A stretch of 64,000 nucleotides of DNA from Paramecium sonneborni (Eukaryota > Ciliophora > Oligohymenophorea > Peniculida > Parameciidae): assembly GCA_905182985.1 (NCBI GenBank), contig CAJJDN010000002.1, forward strand, positions 62,001 through 126,000, read 5' to 3'. Of this stretch, positions 46,001-57,984 are shown piece after piece; position 1 is the stretch's first letter, and every line of letters starts with the position of its first letter. Made by a program: the position numbers and the translations under genes. Below the pieces are notes generated by a model. That model was not told where the DNA came from. It saw nothing but the letters and a program-made list of their open reading frames with translations, and did no database searches.

Positions 46001-47727
46001 ATAATGAACCATATACACTATTTACTAAGGTTATAGTTCTTAATACTTAAAGTGATATTATTATCAAATAATAACTATTTACTTCAAAGAAAAAGATTTT
46101 CAAATTTGTTAAACAAGAAAAAGAATAAATTATTGACATGGGAACAGATTGGTATACTGGATAACAAGTTGGTATTGTTGTAAGATGTGATTCATGTAAA
46201 GGTGACTTATAAGTTAGAAACAACATTTATAGAGTTTTAGATGGTGCAGATATGCCATATGATATATCTGATGGAGTGTAATTTGGCACAGCAGGTTAAG
46301 TGTATTAAACAAGAGAAGCATTGATTTTCTAGGATGTTGCAGGTAAATTCAAAGAAAGAAAAGAAATAGCAGATAGAAGTATCAGCTGTGAGTTAGTGAC
46401 TGTCTCAGCAGATAATAATTTCATATTATCAAGTTATATAACCACAAAAAATGAAGTTGGTATTTTTATTAATTAATGTACAAATTTGGCTAATTGTCAA
46501 TAATTCAAATAAGGTTCATAAAGTATTGGAGGGGCTAAGAAAATTTCAAAGGTTGTTATGCCTGATTCCAAAAATATTATAATTTTAAATACTGATCCTG
46601 AAAACTTTTCTTCCACTGATAGTTTTATATTGGTTACAGCTTTTGATTATGATCAATCCAAATTCACAATTTCCAATAAATTTACAATCAACGATTAATA
46701 TGTTGGCAGCAAATTATTATAAGTTGGAGATTTTGATGTTATCAAATATTAGATCAATAGTGTTAATTACAATACAATTATCTTTACAGATATAAACAAT
46801 GGCCTTTACTTTGCTCATTTTGCATACGATGCCTAAGGTGTCTTTTCTAAGACTACTAATGAATAATTCAAGTTAAGATCTTTTTCAAATGATTAATATC
46901 ATATAGCAGATGATGCTTTGTTCCTCTAAGTAAAAGTATTGAGTAGTTAACTGAGTGGATCTACACTTCAGATCAATCTTTTAGTAACAACAACTAATTC
47001 AGCTCATTATTCCTTTGGATTTGATCTTGATGCTTCAAAACCAACTTCTGGATTACCTATAATAAAAGCTAATACTGTTTTAAATTATGTCTTGACTCCT
47101 TATGGAAAATGGCATGCAATTGATAAACTTGCTTATGTTAATGGACATGTTGCTATTCCCTATAGTAATGAATTGAAAGTTGTTATTGGTGTTTATGATA
47201 TTCCTAATGATAGACCAGCCGTTGTCAAAACTATTCCATTCAATCACGGAATTTGGGCTAATTATCATAAAGCTTTACCAATTGATTTTGCTCTACTTTT
47301 AATTAAAGATGCCACAGCTAAATATGTATTCATTTATTTTTATAATTTAGCCTACTTTATATACAAATATAAATTATGATGGCTAATCTGATGAGTATTT
47401 AATTGAAAAATATGAATTAAGAGCCGATCCTTAATTGCTTCTAACCAATTCTACATCTTATTCTGACTAAGTTTAATTCAAAATCTATTTACATAATGAC
47501 TTTACTGAAGTTCAAGGATTAGCATATTTATCAACCACAGATCCAAATCCACCTAATCCTCCTGAACCTGATGATAGTGAAAGGTACATTAAATTTTTTA
47601 ACTATTTAGCTCCAATTGGTGGTGGATTACTTTAATTGTTATTTTTGGTGTTGCCATTTTAGGAGTTGGAGGATGGTTTGCCTATAAAAAGTTTGGTAAA
47701 AAGGGTGTTGATCCTCTTTTAGGATGA
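43087..47727 (+). CDS. Very large type I membrane protein, intact copy B
   Basis: Spliced 1,520 aa with introns of 27, 25 and 26 nt; length is exactly 3n. A signal peptide (SAILIIAVMSSLILAQ) precedes an ectodomain of about 1,470 residues. One C-terminal helix (ITLIVIFGVAILGVGGWFAY) and a short basic tail (KKFGKKGVDPLLG) follow. Repeating strand-like segments (DIYVLDGENGVYVLKF, NVVYVYHSDDGQKLYTY, HLYVGQFTNSNSFSTFILY) suggest beta-propeller or beta-sandwich blocks, but I cannot define a repeat period. The last intron sits just before the helix. No known family is recognised. A homologue lies at 51683-55952 and a decayed duplicate at 32375-36922. The role is probably at the cell surface or in secretory organelles. 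Confidence 0.8.
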
Positions 47728-47822
47728 TGTGATATTTTATTCAATATATGTTTTTATACATATATATAAATGTGTATATAAGTTTAATAATACAATAAAT
47801 CATTATGTTTCATGTTATTTAT

Positions 47823-49714
47823 TCATTTTTTTAGCAATCTTTGTATAGATTCTTTGAGGAATTGTATTACATTCTTGATAGATTGATTAATATTCTGCTA
47901 AATCACCACCATCAAATCTGACTTTAGATTAATTCAAAGGAATCTCATTCAAAAATTAATTTTAATTAGCTTGACTCTTTTAAATTGATTAAAATAGTAT
48001 CTAAATTTCAGGGTCTAATGATTAAATTAATTTTAAATTAACTACTGATTTTTAACCTTATGATAATACCTTTTCATATGCTTCAAATGCTTCCTATATT
48101 GCTATTGATTCTAATTGCTAACTTTAATTTTGAAAATCTAAAAATTTTGCTTGCTCTAAATCTTAAACAATATTAGGCTTTGGCAAATATTTAAATAATT
48201 TCTTCTATTCTTCTGTCAAAATTATATCTCTAAGTTAATCAAATTGATATAATTTCTAAATTATTAATTTCACATCTAGTTTTTCCATATATTTTTCTTT
48301 TGCAATATCTAACATCTTTCTCTTTTTTTTATCACATCCAATATATATCCATATAATTTATTTGATTGTTGGATCAATTTGGTTTCTTTTTTTTAAGATT
48401 TCATTTAAACTTTCATTCTAAAAATGATTAAATTAACATTCATTACAATATTAATTTCTTGATTAGGCTCACTATTTAATTTTCCAGTATCTCTGGGGGA
48501 TAATAGCCTTCTCCTACTTCTGACTATTCCAGCTAATGCATCAATAACTTTATTATCTTCAGATATATTTGATTTATCTTTGTTATTATTTTAAAACCCA
48601 AATTTAAAAAGTTCATTTGCCATATCTATATCTAACATTAATTGAACTAACGGTTTAATAAAAGCAGCCAATAATAAAAATATCATTTAATATAAACCTC
48701 CAACTCTACTTAAAATTGCCTAAATTTTAACATAAGATCTTTAATATTCGCTATATTTTGGGCTTAAATTTATATTATGTAAGACTAAATATTCGCCATT
48801 ATATAAGTCAGCCGATTCTCTTAAGGTATCTTAAATCAAAACTTGTTATTTGGAAAAATCTGAAAAAACCAATCCAGAATCTGTTTGGGTTTCTATCACT
48901 TTAAATTGCTAAAATATATTTTTAGATGTGGTAATTGAAAATGTATAGTATTAAATGTTTATGACATCTAATGACATATTGGTAGCCCTATTCATTTGTA
49001 ATAATGAATCACTTAAATGAACTGCATAAAATCCAGAACTTAATTATTTTTTAATATCTTCAATTGGGGCACAATCCATATTATTAGTTGAATTCTTACA
49101 CACTGAAACAGTGATTGTCAATGATGAATATATAGGACTTGTTTTAATTCCTTGTAATACCTAAAGAAATAATAAATAACTTTCATTACAGGTGGATAAC
49201 TATCCCAATAATCCTTTTGGATGCATTGTACAGAACCCAGTCTAATTCTTGAAAAGTAGTCAACTTGAGTATCAGATAAAAAATGATCTTTTGTACATGC
49301 TTCAAGGGGAATAATTGTACAACTAAATTAAAATATTAATTACTTTCTTGTTACATTTGAAGTCTAAGTTTTCTCATTATAGATTCTAAGGGTTTAGCAA
49401 TTTTTAAGTTAAATATTAAAAAACTTATTTATAGTTGTCAAAGGTTGGCTATTGAGATCAGCCAATGTTATAGCGAGTGTGAAGTTGTTTCTGTTAAGAA
49501 AAAATGGCTTAATATATCAAAAATATACAGATGTCTCAATTACTTGTCTTTCTGATTGAATCACATTTGGTGAATCTTTGGCCACTAATTCTTATATTCC
49601 AACAACTAAATAAGCTAAAGCAAAGAATAAAGTTCCAATTGTAAAAAGGGCCCCTATAGTAGAATTATATTTCTATTTTCCCAAAATTCTAAAGGAGGGT
49701 GGTTATCCAAACAT
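47823..49714 (-). CDS. Two-helix membrane protein, unknown
   Basis: The N-terminal helix is GALFTIGTLFFALAYLVVGI. After a 21-nt intron comes an external domain of about 300 residues with sparse Cys, then a second helix near VGGLYQMIFLLLAAFIKPLV. SYVKIQAILSRVGGLYQM just before it resembles a conserved turn in ciliate-expanded two-helix membrane proteins. The cytoplasmic part is Lys/Glu/Gln-rich and partly coiled (EEQKKLFKYLPKPNIVQ). The total implies at least one more short intron that I did not place exactly. A 3' remnant of a duplicate lies at 37014-37325. Function unknown. Confidence 0.65.
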
Positions 49715-50166
49715 GTCAAACTTTAAAGCAAATTAGCGAATATTATCAAATAGTGATTATTACATCGTATTATCAAAAAAAATAATTATAATATCAACAT
49801 AAATTGATATTATTTCTAATCTAATCTTAAAAAAGTTTTATAGGAATTTAAATTTATTTGATGATAATCTTTTGTAATTAAGAAAGCAGCTAGTCATCAA
49901 TTTCAAAACTAAATACTCATCTTAAGTAATTTATCATATATTTCTTGCATTATATTTGAGAGTATTGAGAGTGAAATCGATTATCCAAATAATTATAACT
50001 TTAAATTAGAACAAAAATATAGTATCACTAGGTACGTAAAAGAATTAAATTATGAAGGAAGATGCGTATAAATGATCCTGTATTAAATTATAAACTGAAT
50101 TAATTGAAGTTTTTATAAAAATTAATGTCAACATAAAATGGAAAGGGGTAATAAGGTTAAAATGAT
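49715..50166. other. Intergenic region between divergent genes
   Basis: About 450 AT-rich bases with no coding signal. An ATG at 50138 is followed by TGA in its own frame, so I place the next gene's start at 50167. Confidence 0.5.
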
Positions 50167-51639
50167 ATGACAACGTAAAGAAGAAAAAATGAAGTCAATT
50201 TGAGAGTGGCTCTCCAATATTATTCATCATATGATAAATTTAATGATGATCATTCTTTAGAATAGGTTGCTGCAGGTTTGGCAAATTTGGAATTCATGAA
50301 ACGTAACTGTCCTGAAGGAACAAAATTAGAGGATTTTTGTGTGCATGCAGGACAATATTTTGAATTTGAATAGTACAAATATGGAGATATTATATTTCAT
50401 TATGGTGACACAGGTGATAAGGTTTATATTATTTTAAAAGGAGAAGTTGCTGTTCTTGTACCAAGATCTGAAAGTGAAATAGAAGCAGAAAGAGAAGAAA
50501 TAAGTTTAGCAAAATAACCATTCGATTTTGAAATGTTTTGGAAAAATAAGAAACCTTTAAAACAAATTTATATAGAAGTATTATTAGCTTAATTAAATTC
50601 AAATGTATACTTTTAGGATAATGTTTGCATGTTTAAGAAGGTGTTTTAGTTTTATTCTGGATAATCTTTTGGGGATGTAGCTCTTATTTCTGATAAACCC
50701 AGAACTGCTAGTATTTTTGTAACATCTGATTAAATCTTTTTAATTAGTATGCGTAAAAAGGATTTTAAAATTTTATGTGAAAAGTCAATTCTAGAAATGA
50801 ATTAAACATTAGATTATTTTGTTAAATTATTTCCTAATGTTGGAAGAATGCAAATAACCAAATTTATATAGTTTTTTCATAAACTAGAATTTCCACCACA
50901 ATAATTGTTATGGAAAGAAGGTGAACAAATCAAATATTTTTTATTAATTTAGAAGGGAAGAGTTGAAGTAAAATAATCATAATAACCTTTATATTAAGTG
51001 TCTGATAATTCTTTTATAGGACATGAAGAAATCTTGGATAGCCTATAATATAGATAATATACATGCAAAACATTAGATAACACAACTGTTTATTTCATGG
51101 AATAAGAAGATTTTAATAATGCTAAAAAAAATGCTCCAGATATTGTTAAATTATTAATAGAAAAAGCCAAGCTTATGACTTCTTTTCTAGAATAAAGAAA
51201 AGATGAAGTAAAAAAAGGATAGATCTATGTAGAACCACTTTCGTTACCAGTTGAAAGAAGATTAGTTAAAGATATGTTTATAATTAAGTCTCCAAGGAAA
51301 AAAGAAGTTAGATCAAATTAACCAAAATGTTTAACTTATTTTGACATAACAAAATTTAATAAATCTAAAGCTAAACCAAATAATATACCTTCATAATAAT
51401 CTATTTCTGAAGATTTATACTTTTCAAAAGAGAAGAATATTAAAACTACTCAATCTCCCTCCAATTTTACATAAAAAGTTTCCCCTATTAATAAACAAAT
51501 GAAAGACATTTTGATGAAAAAATTTAAGTTGAATTTTAAATTTAATGCTTTGAAATCTTTTTAAATTAGCTCTTGCAAATCAATTCATGATTTTAATAGT
51601 AAGAGTCGATTTAAAACAGAACCAAGTATTGATAATTGA
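50167..51639 (+). CDS. Protein with two cyclic nucleotide-binding domains
   Basis: Intronless, 490 aa. The first CNB domain (residues about 45-200) has YGDIIFHYGDTGDKVYIILK and a phosphate-binding cassette FGDVALISDKPRTASI with Glu replaced by Asp and the Arg kept. A variable insert of about 60 residues separates the two halves of that fold. The second CNB (about 215-320) has WKEGEQIKYFLLIQKGRVEV but a weakened cassette (FIGHEEILDS) without the Arg, so it probably does not bind nucleotide. The C-terminus is basic and Ser/Lys-rich with no kinase or channel domain. It resembles ciliate PKA-regulatory-like or CNB-only proteins. Ends 43 bp from the convergent surface gene. Confidence 0.85.
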
Positions 51640-51682
51640 TTATTATTATTAAAATATCATTTTTTATGCAAATTTATACTTA

Positions 51683-54600
51683 TCATGTTAATAAAACCAA
51701 AGATTTTTTATTTCTACGGTTCCAGAAATACAAAATTAAACAAAAAGTTACTAAGAGTATGATGATACCACCTAATACACCTACTAAAATCCAAACCCAT
51801 GAAAGACTATAAAATAATTATAATAATTTTTACTCTGAGTTTTCATCATTATCATCATCATTATCATTGAAATAAACCAAATTTACTACTCCTGAAGATT
51901 TTCCATAATAATTACTTACTGTGATTTAAATTGGTTATTCTTCAACTAAAGTAAGATCATCAAAACTTATGATTATTTTTGATTAATATTAATATTTCAT
52001 TAAAGTATGAATACCTCTTGCTTCATCATATTTTAAATTAGTAAAGAAGTATGTGTTATTTTACTCTAGTTCAATAATCAAAACAATTTAAGTAGATAAA
52101 ATTCCTTAATAGTTTTCATATAAAGCATAATTACTAGTAATAGTTGTTGAAGAATTGCTATTGGATAATTCATACATAACAATTATTGCTTCTTATCCTT
52201 ATCTATATGGTATTAAAATATAATTTAGAGATACTGCAATCTTATTTACAGATGTCCAAGTTCCAAATGGAGTTAAAATAAATTTTAACTTAATCTTATC
52301 TAGAATTAAATCAGGAACATTTCCGATTTCTAAAGGAATACTAAATATATATTATGCAGCGTTATTTGTCTAGATCAACAAATTAAAAATTTAAAGTGTT
52401 CCTGAAGTTTCAGATGAAACTAATCTTATAGATAAGAATTCTGTATCTTAATGAACATAAAATTTATCATGTTAAAAGTTAATCAAATCTAAAAATTCTA
52501 TATTTTATATATAACTTAAATCAAGTAATTTAAAGTGATTAATTCTTAAACCAAAATTTTAGTCTGTAAAAAAGACTGAATAGAAAGAATTGTGCTTAAC
52601 CACTTAAAAACTAGCAATTCTCAATGAATTTAAATTTAACAATTAAGCTGTGATACTTCTACTCAAAGTTAAAGTGTTATCAGCATTTATATAATATGCC
52701 TAAATAGATGATTCAAATTGTGTATAATCTTAAGGATTGCTATTCAGAATAAATAAGTGGTTATTATTGAACAATTACAATCCACTTATTCTATTTGCGT
52801 TTGGAACACTAATCTTTGAAATAATAGTACATTCCAAATTAGTTCCACAATCAATAATTACAATCGATGGAACCTAAGCAAGAATGGAAACTATAAGGAA
52901 TTTCTTATCTTCAGAAATAAATAATCCATCCCCTTGTTCTAAAATTGATAGATTCAAATTAACAACTTTATTAAATTATCCATCCTTGTTAGTAAATATT
53001 AACTACTTAGATGTTAAAAAGACAGCATAACTAACATCATATAATAATCCATCAATTATATTAAAATAAAGATTCTAACCATCACTAATGTTCATTATCG
53101 GTGGTAATAATTTTGCTTAAAAACAAGATTTACAATCAATTTATATTTGAGTTATTTACCCAGTATATAAGGTCTTATCAATATTCAATTATGCTGATTT
53201 ACTATCTTTTTTCACTTTAAAAGTTTGATTTTGAGAATTTTCAAAAATAGGCTGGCTATGTGTATCCAAAAAAAATATTTATTATTAAATGTTCTTGCTA
53301 AATTATTCATTTGATGCCTTTACACCAGTTACCATTTTATTTACATAATTATCAGAATGTAAATTACTCTTTACTTATAATAAAGAATCTTATAAAACTG
53401 AATAAACTTGTTATGAATAGTGCAAAAACATTTAAAGTCCTCCATCAACTTCAACTGTTGCATTTACTATATTTCCAAGTTTTATCACTTTTTTTAATGA
53501 TTGATGAGACAAAACTCCTGGTTCATAAATCAAAATCACTGTTTATTTTTCATCTTAGCATCTTACAAATAGCCATCCTGATTCTTCACATGAATCAGCT
53601 ACAATAGTATCTTATATTTTATAATTATATAAAGGAAGACTCTTTGTTTTATATATAACTTACAGATGTTTGTAGTTGTATTCATCAATTATAAATTCTT
53701 TTGCCGATTTTTATATTATATAGAAATAGTCTTTACCTATAGCTATTTTAATCTAAGCATCAACTATTGTATTGATTTATTTAATTATTGTAAAAGTACC
53801 ACTATTAGATAACAGAGCAGCATTTCCAATAATTACTTAAGTGGGGGTTTAGATAAAAATAATATCAATTAATCTATTTCCAAATACATTTTTTGGAGAT
53901 ATAATATCAGAAATAGTATAGGCTAATTTAAAAGGGATGAATTAGTCATAAATTTAAATCTTATTTTATATTACAACAAACATTTTACTATAAAGTACAT
54001 TAAATGATAAAATTTTTTCATCTAATGTTAATTTCTCTTATTCTACAAATTAAGCTGTTTCTTTATCAAAACTATATAAATGTATTTGGTTTTCTGATTC
54101 TTAAATAACGAAAAATATCTTTTTAATTTCAAACCACCAATGAAAAGTGCTTTTTGTGAGAATGCTTTTGAATGAAACCTTTTTAAGTTCAGTGCATTCT
54201 GCTTAAACATTTTTCAATTAATTATGTTAACATTAATAAATATAAGCATCTTTTGAATCTTATTATTATAATAGATAAAATGATTCCGAATTTATCTCAT
54301 ATATATCTGTAAAAATAATATGTTCTTATTATATTTTAATGTTTAATTTCCACATTTCTTGAATATCAATATAAATTTTCTGAGAAGATTAATCATCTAA
54401 TGGTTGGTATGAAATGTCTGGTCCTATTGCTAATAAATCAACATTTATTGGATCAGATGGAATAGTTAAGGCTTATGGAAGTGCATTGTGTCCAGTTTCA
54501 TAAAGTTAGGTATCGTTCTTATAAACAATTTGAATTTTTATGTCTACAGTACAAATATTTCCAGATTTTGATTTGGCAATTATTTGTGTAAGATATTATT

Positions 54601-55952
54601 AATCTGTTTTTGAATCCTATTAATACAATCTTAGAATTCCATCATTAATTAAAAATCTATGTGTGGATACAAAATTAATTCCAATCAGATCAGGTTCATA
54701 AGGATTAATAATCATAATATCTACAACATTTTCAATAAACGTATAAAGAAGCTATTTCTAATCATAAATATATATTTTTTCTTAATATTTTAATACTATA
54801 TATTTTTAACTTATTTCTATTTATATATTTTATTATTTGACGTCACCTGGTAATTTTAATATTGATTTAGGTTGATTATTTTAAAAATATTAAATTCTAT
54901 CTTCATAAACTAAAACTAATTAAGCTATTTAACCATTTTAGCTAAATAAATAATTAAAATCAAAGGCATATATTTATTATCCATAATTTAATCTAGACCA
55001 TTCCTTAACTAACCATTTCTAAGCCTATAAAATTTTTAAAACATATATTCCATTAAAGGAGTCTAAAATAAATATATCTCCATTTGGTTCAATTTACATA
55101 TCTAGAAATACAAAATTAAAGGTTGATTATTAATTTAATAAAGTTGCCAAACTTTCAGAATCTAGTGTTAGCCATGGATCTGTTGTAATATTACCATTTT
55201 TAATTTAAAAAACTTCAATAAAGGACCCTTTGCCTTCTTAATATTGTCCTCTTAATATTAGTTATAATGAACCAGTTTCATAATTAAAAGTATGAACCAA
55301 TATTTTTCGAATGGATGGTGAATCATATTTTTAATTGTTTTCTATAAATGTTACATTTCCTGATGTATCTACTTCCACAAAGTAACTTTTATTCAAATTC
55401 GTACAATCAATAATATACTTAGTTTAAGAAAGAAAGTCAACATCTGAACATCTAAAATTTGGATCTTATTTTTCTACTTTAATATAATTATTAAACTAAG
55501 GAACCTTGTCATTATCAGTTGGTTACCTTATAATATATATATGTTGAATACCCTAATGAATAAAAGATATCTACAGAAATTGCATCTTATTCTATAAATA
55601 CAAAGCTATTTAGCCAAGCTCCAGTTAATTAATTGATATAAGGCTTTAATGATATAACTTTTTCACCAACTATAATTATTTTATTCTATAATAACATGCT
55701 TTATGCATCCAAGACCCCAATAAAGTCAACGGCTATCTGATTTCAAAATATTTTGATGGTTTCTCAGACAGAGAAAAATCTAAATTTTCTCCAGAAAAAA
55801 ATGTTTCTCTTATGTTCCATTCATATATTTCTTCAACGCTTGCATAAATTGAGTATTCACTCTATAATTTTGCTAATTATAAGTTTTATCATACAGCATT
55901 CTTATAATGTCAAAAGAAATAATTAGAGAATGGTAAATATTCTGTATAACAT
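51683..55952 (-). CDS. Very large type I membrane protein, diverged member C
   Basis: Homologue of copy B on the opposite strand. The signal peptide is MLYRIFTILQLFLLTLQ. The first intron (22 nt) follows the first Cys at the same place as in B. The opening SIYASVEEIYEWNIRETFFS matches B's VYATVNELKEWDMRKFFF. ALTIPSDPINVDLLAIGPDI matches B's VPTPPIAIDLIASGPNL. The 3' end has an acidic run (NDNDDDNDENS), a 27-nt intron, then the helix WVWILVGVLGGIIILLVTFC and a basic tail. About 1,390 aa assuming one further short intron, which length modulo three requires. Overall identity to B is low, so this is an old paralogue. Confidence 0.75.
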
Positions 55953-55979
55953 TTATATTTAATAAAATATTTAGTATTT

Positions 55980-56915
55980 TCAATTTTTCTTTGGAATAAG
56001 TTTTAACTTCTGTTATTAATATTATTGTTAGATTTATGAATTATGTGATATTTACGTAGATTAAAGTTATTCTTTTTACTTACTATTCAAATGTAATCCT
56101 TTTAATCCTTTACTCATAAGCAATAATTTTTATTTTTTACTCATTTTTTCTAGAATGGATTGATTTCTTTTTTTCTTTTGGCTATATTCATACCATCTTG
56201 AAAGAGATATTCTTAAAGTATAGAAATTGTTAGATTTCTAATATTCTAAAATAAATTTAATAATTACCATCAAGTCTTAATTATTTTAATTAAACTATGG
56301 TTTATAACTTAAAAAAATATTTTCGAATTATGAAAAAATTTCTAAAATGTTTAGATTTGAATGCCAAATGCTTCTAAAAATTAATAAATAACTTAAATTT
56401 ATTCCAATATTTTCTTAATCGAAAAATATCAGCAATTTTATTAGATTTGTGATCATCTTCTTTAGAGATAGTTGAAATAACACTTTTTGAAGATTCTCTC
56501 CCTGGTGTGTAAAACTTGACTTCATTTCTAGGGGTTTTGGCTTAAATTGATTTTTTGCCTGCACTCTTTCTACTTAAATCCTTTTTTGGAGGACTCTATG
56601 GTAATTATAATTTATATGGCTAAGGTTATTGACTTTATGTTTTCCATGCTAAAAATATTTCTTTTAAATTTCTTTTATTTACTTTATTACTAAGCTTATA
56701 TTGAAATTATTTAATACTAATTCAATGATCTAAAATTCTTTTTTCATTTGTTAAATCATATTTATCATTAATGGTTAATAAGCACTCGCAAGATTTCTCA
56801 AATAATAATTATTCAATTTATCTAAGCCTTTTTTTACTTTTTAAGGATCTGTCTTTTTTGACTGCTTAGTTTATTTTGGTTAATTAAAGTATGATGTTTT
56901 TATTATTGCTCTCAT
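55980..56915 (-). CDS. Basic protein with IQ-like segments, unknown
   Basis: Spliced 296 aa with introns of 23 and 22 nt. The N-terminal third is helical and Lys/Asn-rich. A Ser/Lys/Pro stretch (QSPPKKDLSRKSAGKKS) follows. Residues about 155-205 are strongly basic and aromatic (FRLRKYWNKFKLFINFQKHL, then FFIIRKYFFKLQTIVQLKQ), resembling degenerate calmodulin-binding IQ repeats. The C-terminus is Gln-rich. The stop lies 27 bp from the surface gene start, same strand. No family named. Confidence 0.55.
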
Positions 56916-56997
56916 TAATGAAAAAATATTAATAAAATAAAATATAATTATATATTTAATATTTCTATACCTCTAATTAATTCAATATTCATACTAT

Positions 56998-57910
56998 GCT
57001 TTGACTTATGATAGTTATTCTATAAAGATAATTTAGTTTAAGTAAATTTTAGATAATTATTTTTTTTATTTATAATTATTAACTAAACTTAGCAACCAAT
57101 ATCGAATGATTAAGAATCCTAATAAAAAAGGCCATTTTAGGTGTTACTAGATTATATTAATCAGAAAAATATTGATGAATTAATTTAATAAAGAAATCTA
57201 TGCATAAACTTTTGGCAAAAGAATTAAATTTTGCAGATTCAAATTTTTAATTTTTCCCATTACCCAACAATATAATAATTTAATATTATTTATTATTCTA
57301 ATCAAATTCTAAATTTGCAAATGATTTGTCCAAATATAGCTTGTAATATCTTGTTCATTCAATACATAAAGAACAATTTAAATTACTCTTTTTTTTCTCT
57401 ATTTTACTTCTATTTAAGAAAAAGCAGTGTTGATACTACATAAGGCTAAATTATGCCAAAGTGTTTTCTAGCTTACTTCTATTTATTAATTTGTATAAAA
57501 GAGTTTGAGTATAAAAATTTTTCAAATTTGTGTCATTTGTAATATTTTCTTTAATGATTTTTACCTTTTTGATATTGTACATTACAAGTTAAGGACAATG
57601 TAATTTTTTATCAATGATTTTTGTTTAATTAATTTTATGACTAATATATTCAACAGGATTATGACAGTGATAATTGTAAATGCCTTCTACTCAATATTCT
57701 ATTTTACAATTTTAAATCAGATCATGGGTTTTCAATAAAGTTGGTTTATTCTGAATTTGTAAATATATTAAAAAATCTCAAAAGTAAGAAAAGCAGCTTC
57801 TCCAGAAATCTTTATTAATTAAAAAGATAAAATTTTTAGATTAATAATTATAGAAACAATTATTTTTTATAGAATATCAAGAAAAATAATGAGTTATTTA
57901 TTTTTTTCAT
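56998..57910 (-). CDS. Uncertain gene, exon structure unresolved
   Basis: An ATG at 57910 opens a hydrophobic N-terminus (MKKINNSLFFLIFYKK), but the frame soon stops. A second frame reads HDLIQNLEGIYNYHCHNPVE after an 18-nt intron and continues through KKLHCPQLVMYNIKK and KLENTLAQFSLMQ. A TGA near 57350 is not removed by any intron that keeps both sides coding. Could be a gene with several introns or a decayed one. The strand is inferred from the coding-like stretches. Confidence 0.3.
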
Positions 57911-57984
57911 TATACAAAAGTATCTATATTCTATATTTATTATATATATATTGATCCATAAAATTTATCAAATCAATATATATA

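Noticed and set aside
53311..53607. 98-codon plus-strand ORF
   Set aside because: Antisense to the large surface gene C; Leu/His/Gln-rich composition is typical of antisense of AT-rich coding DNA.
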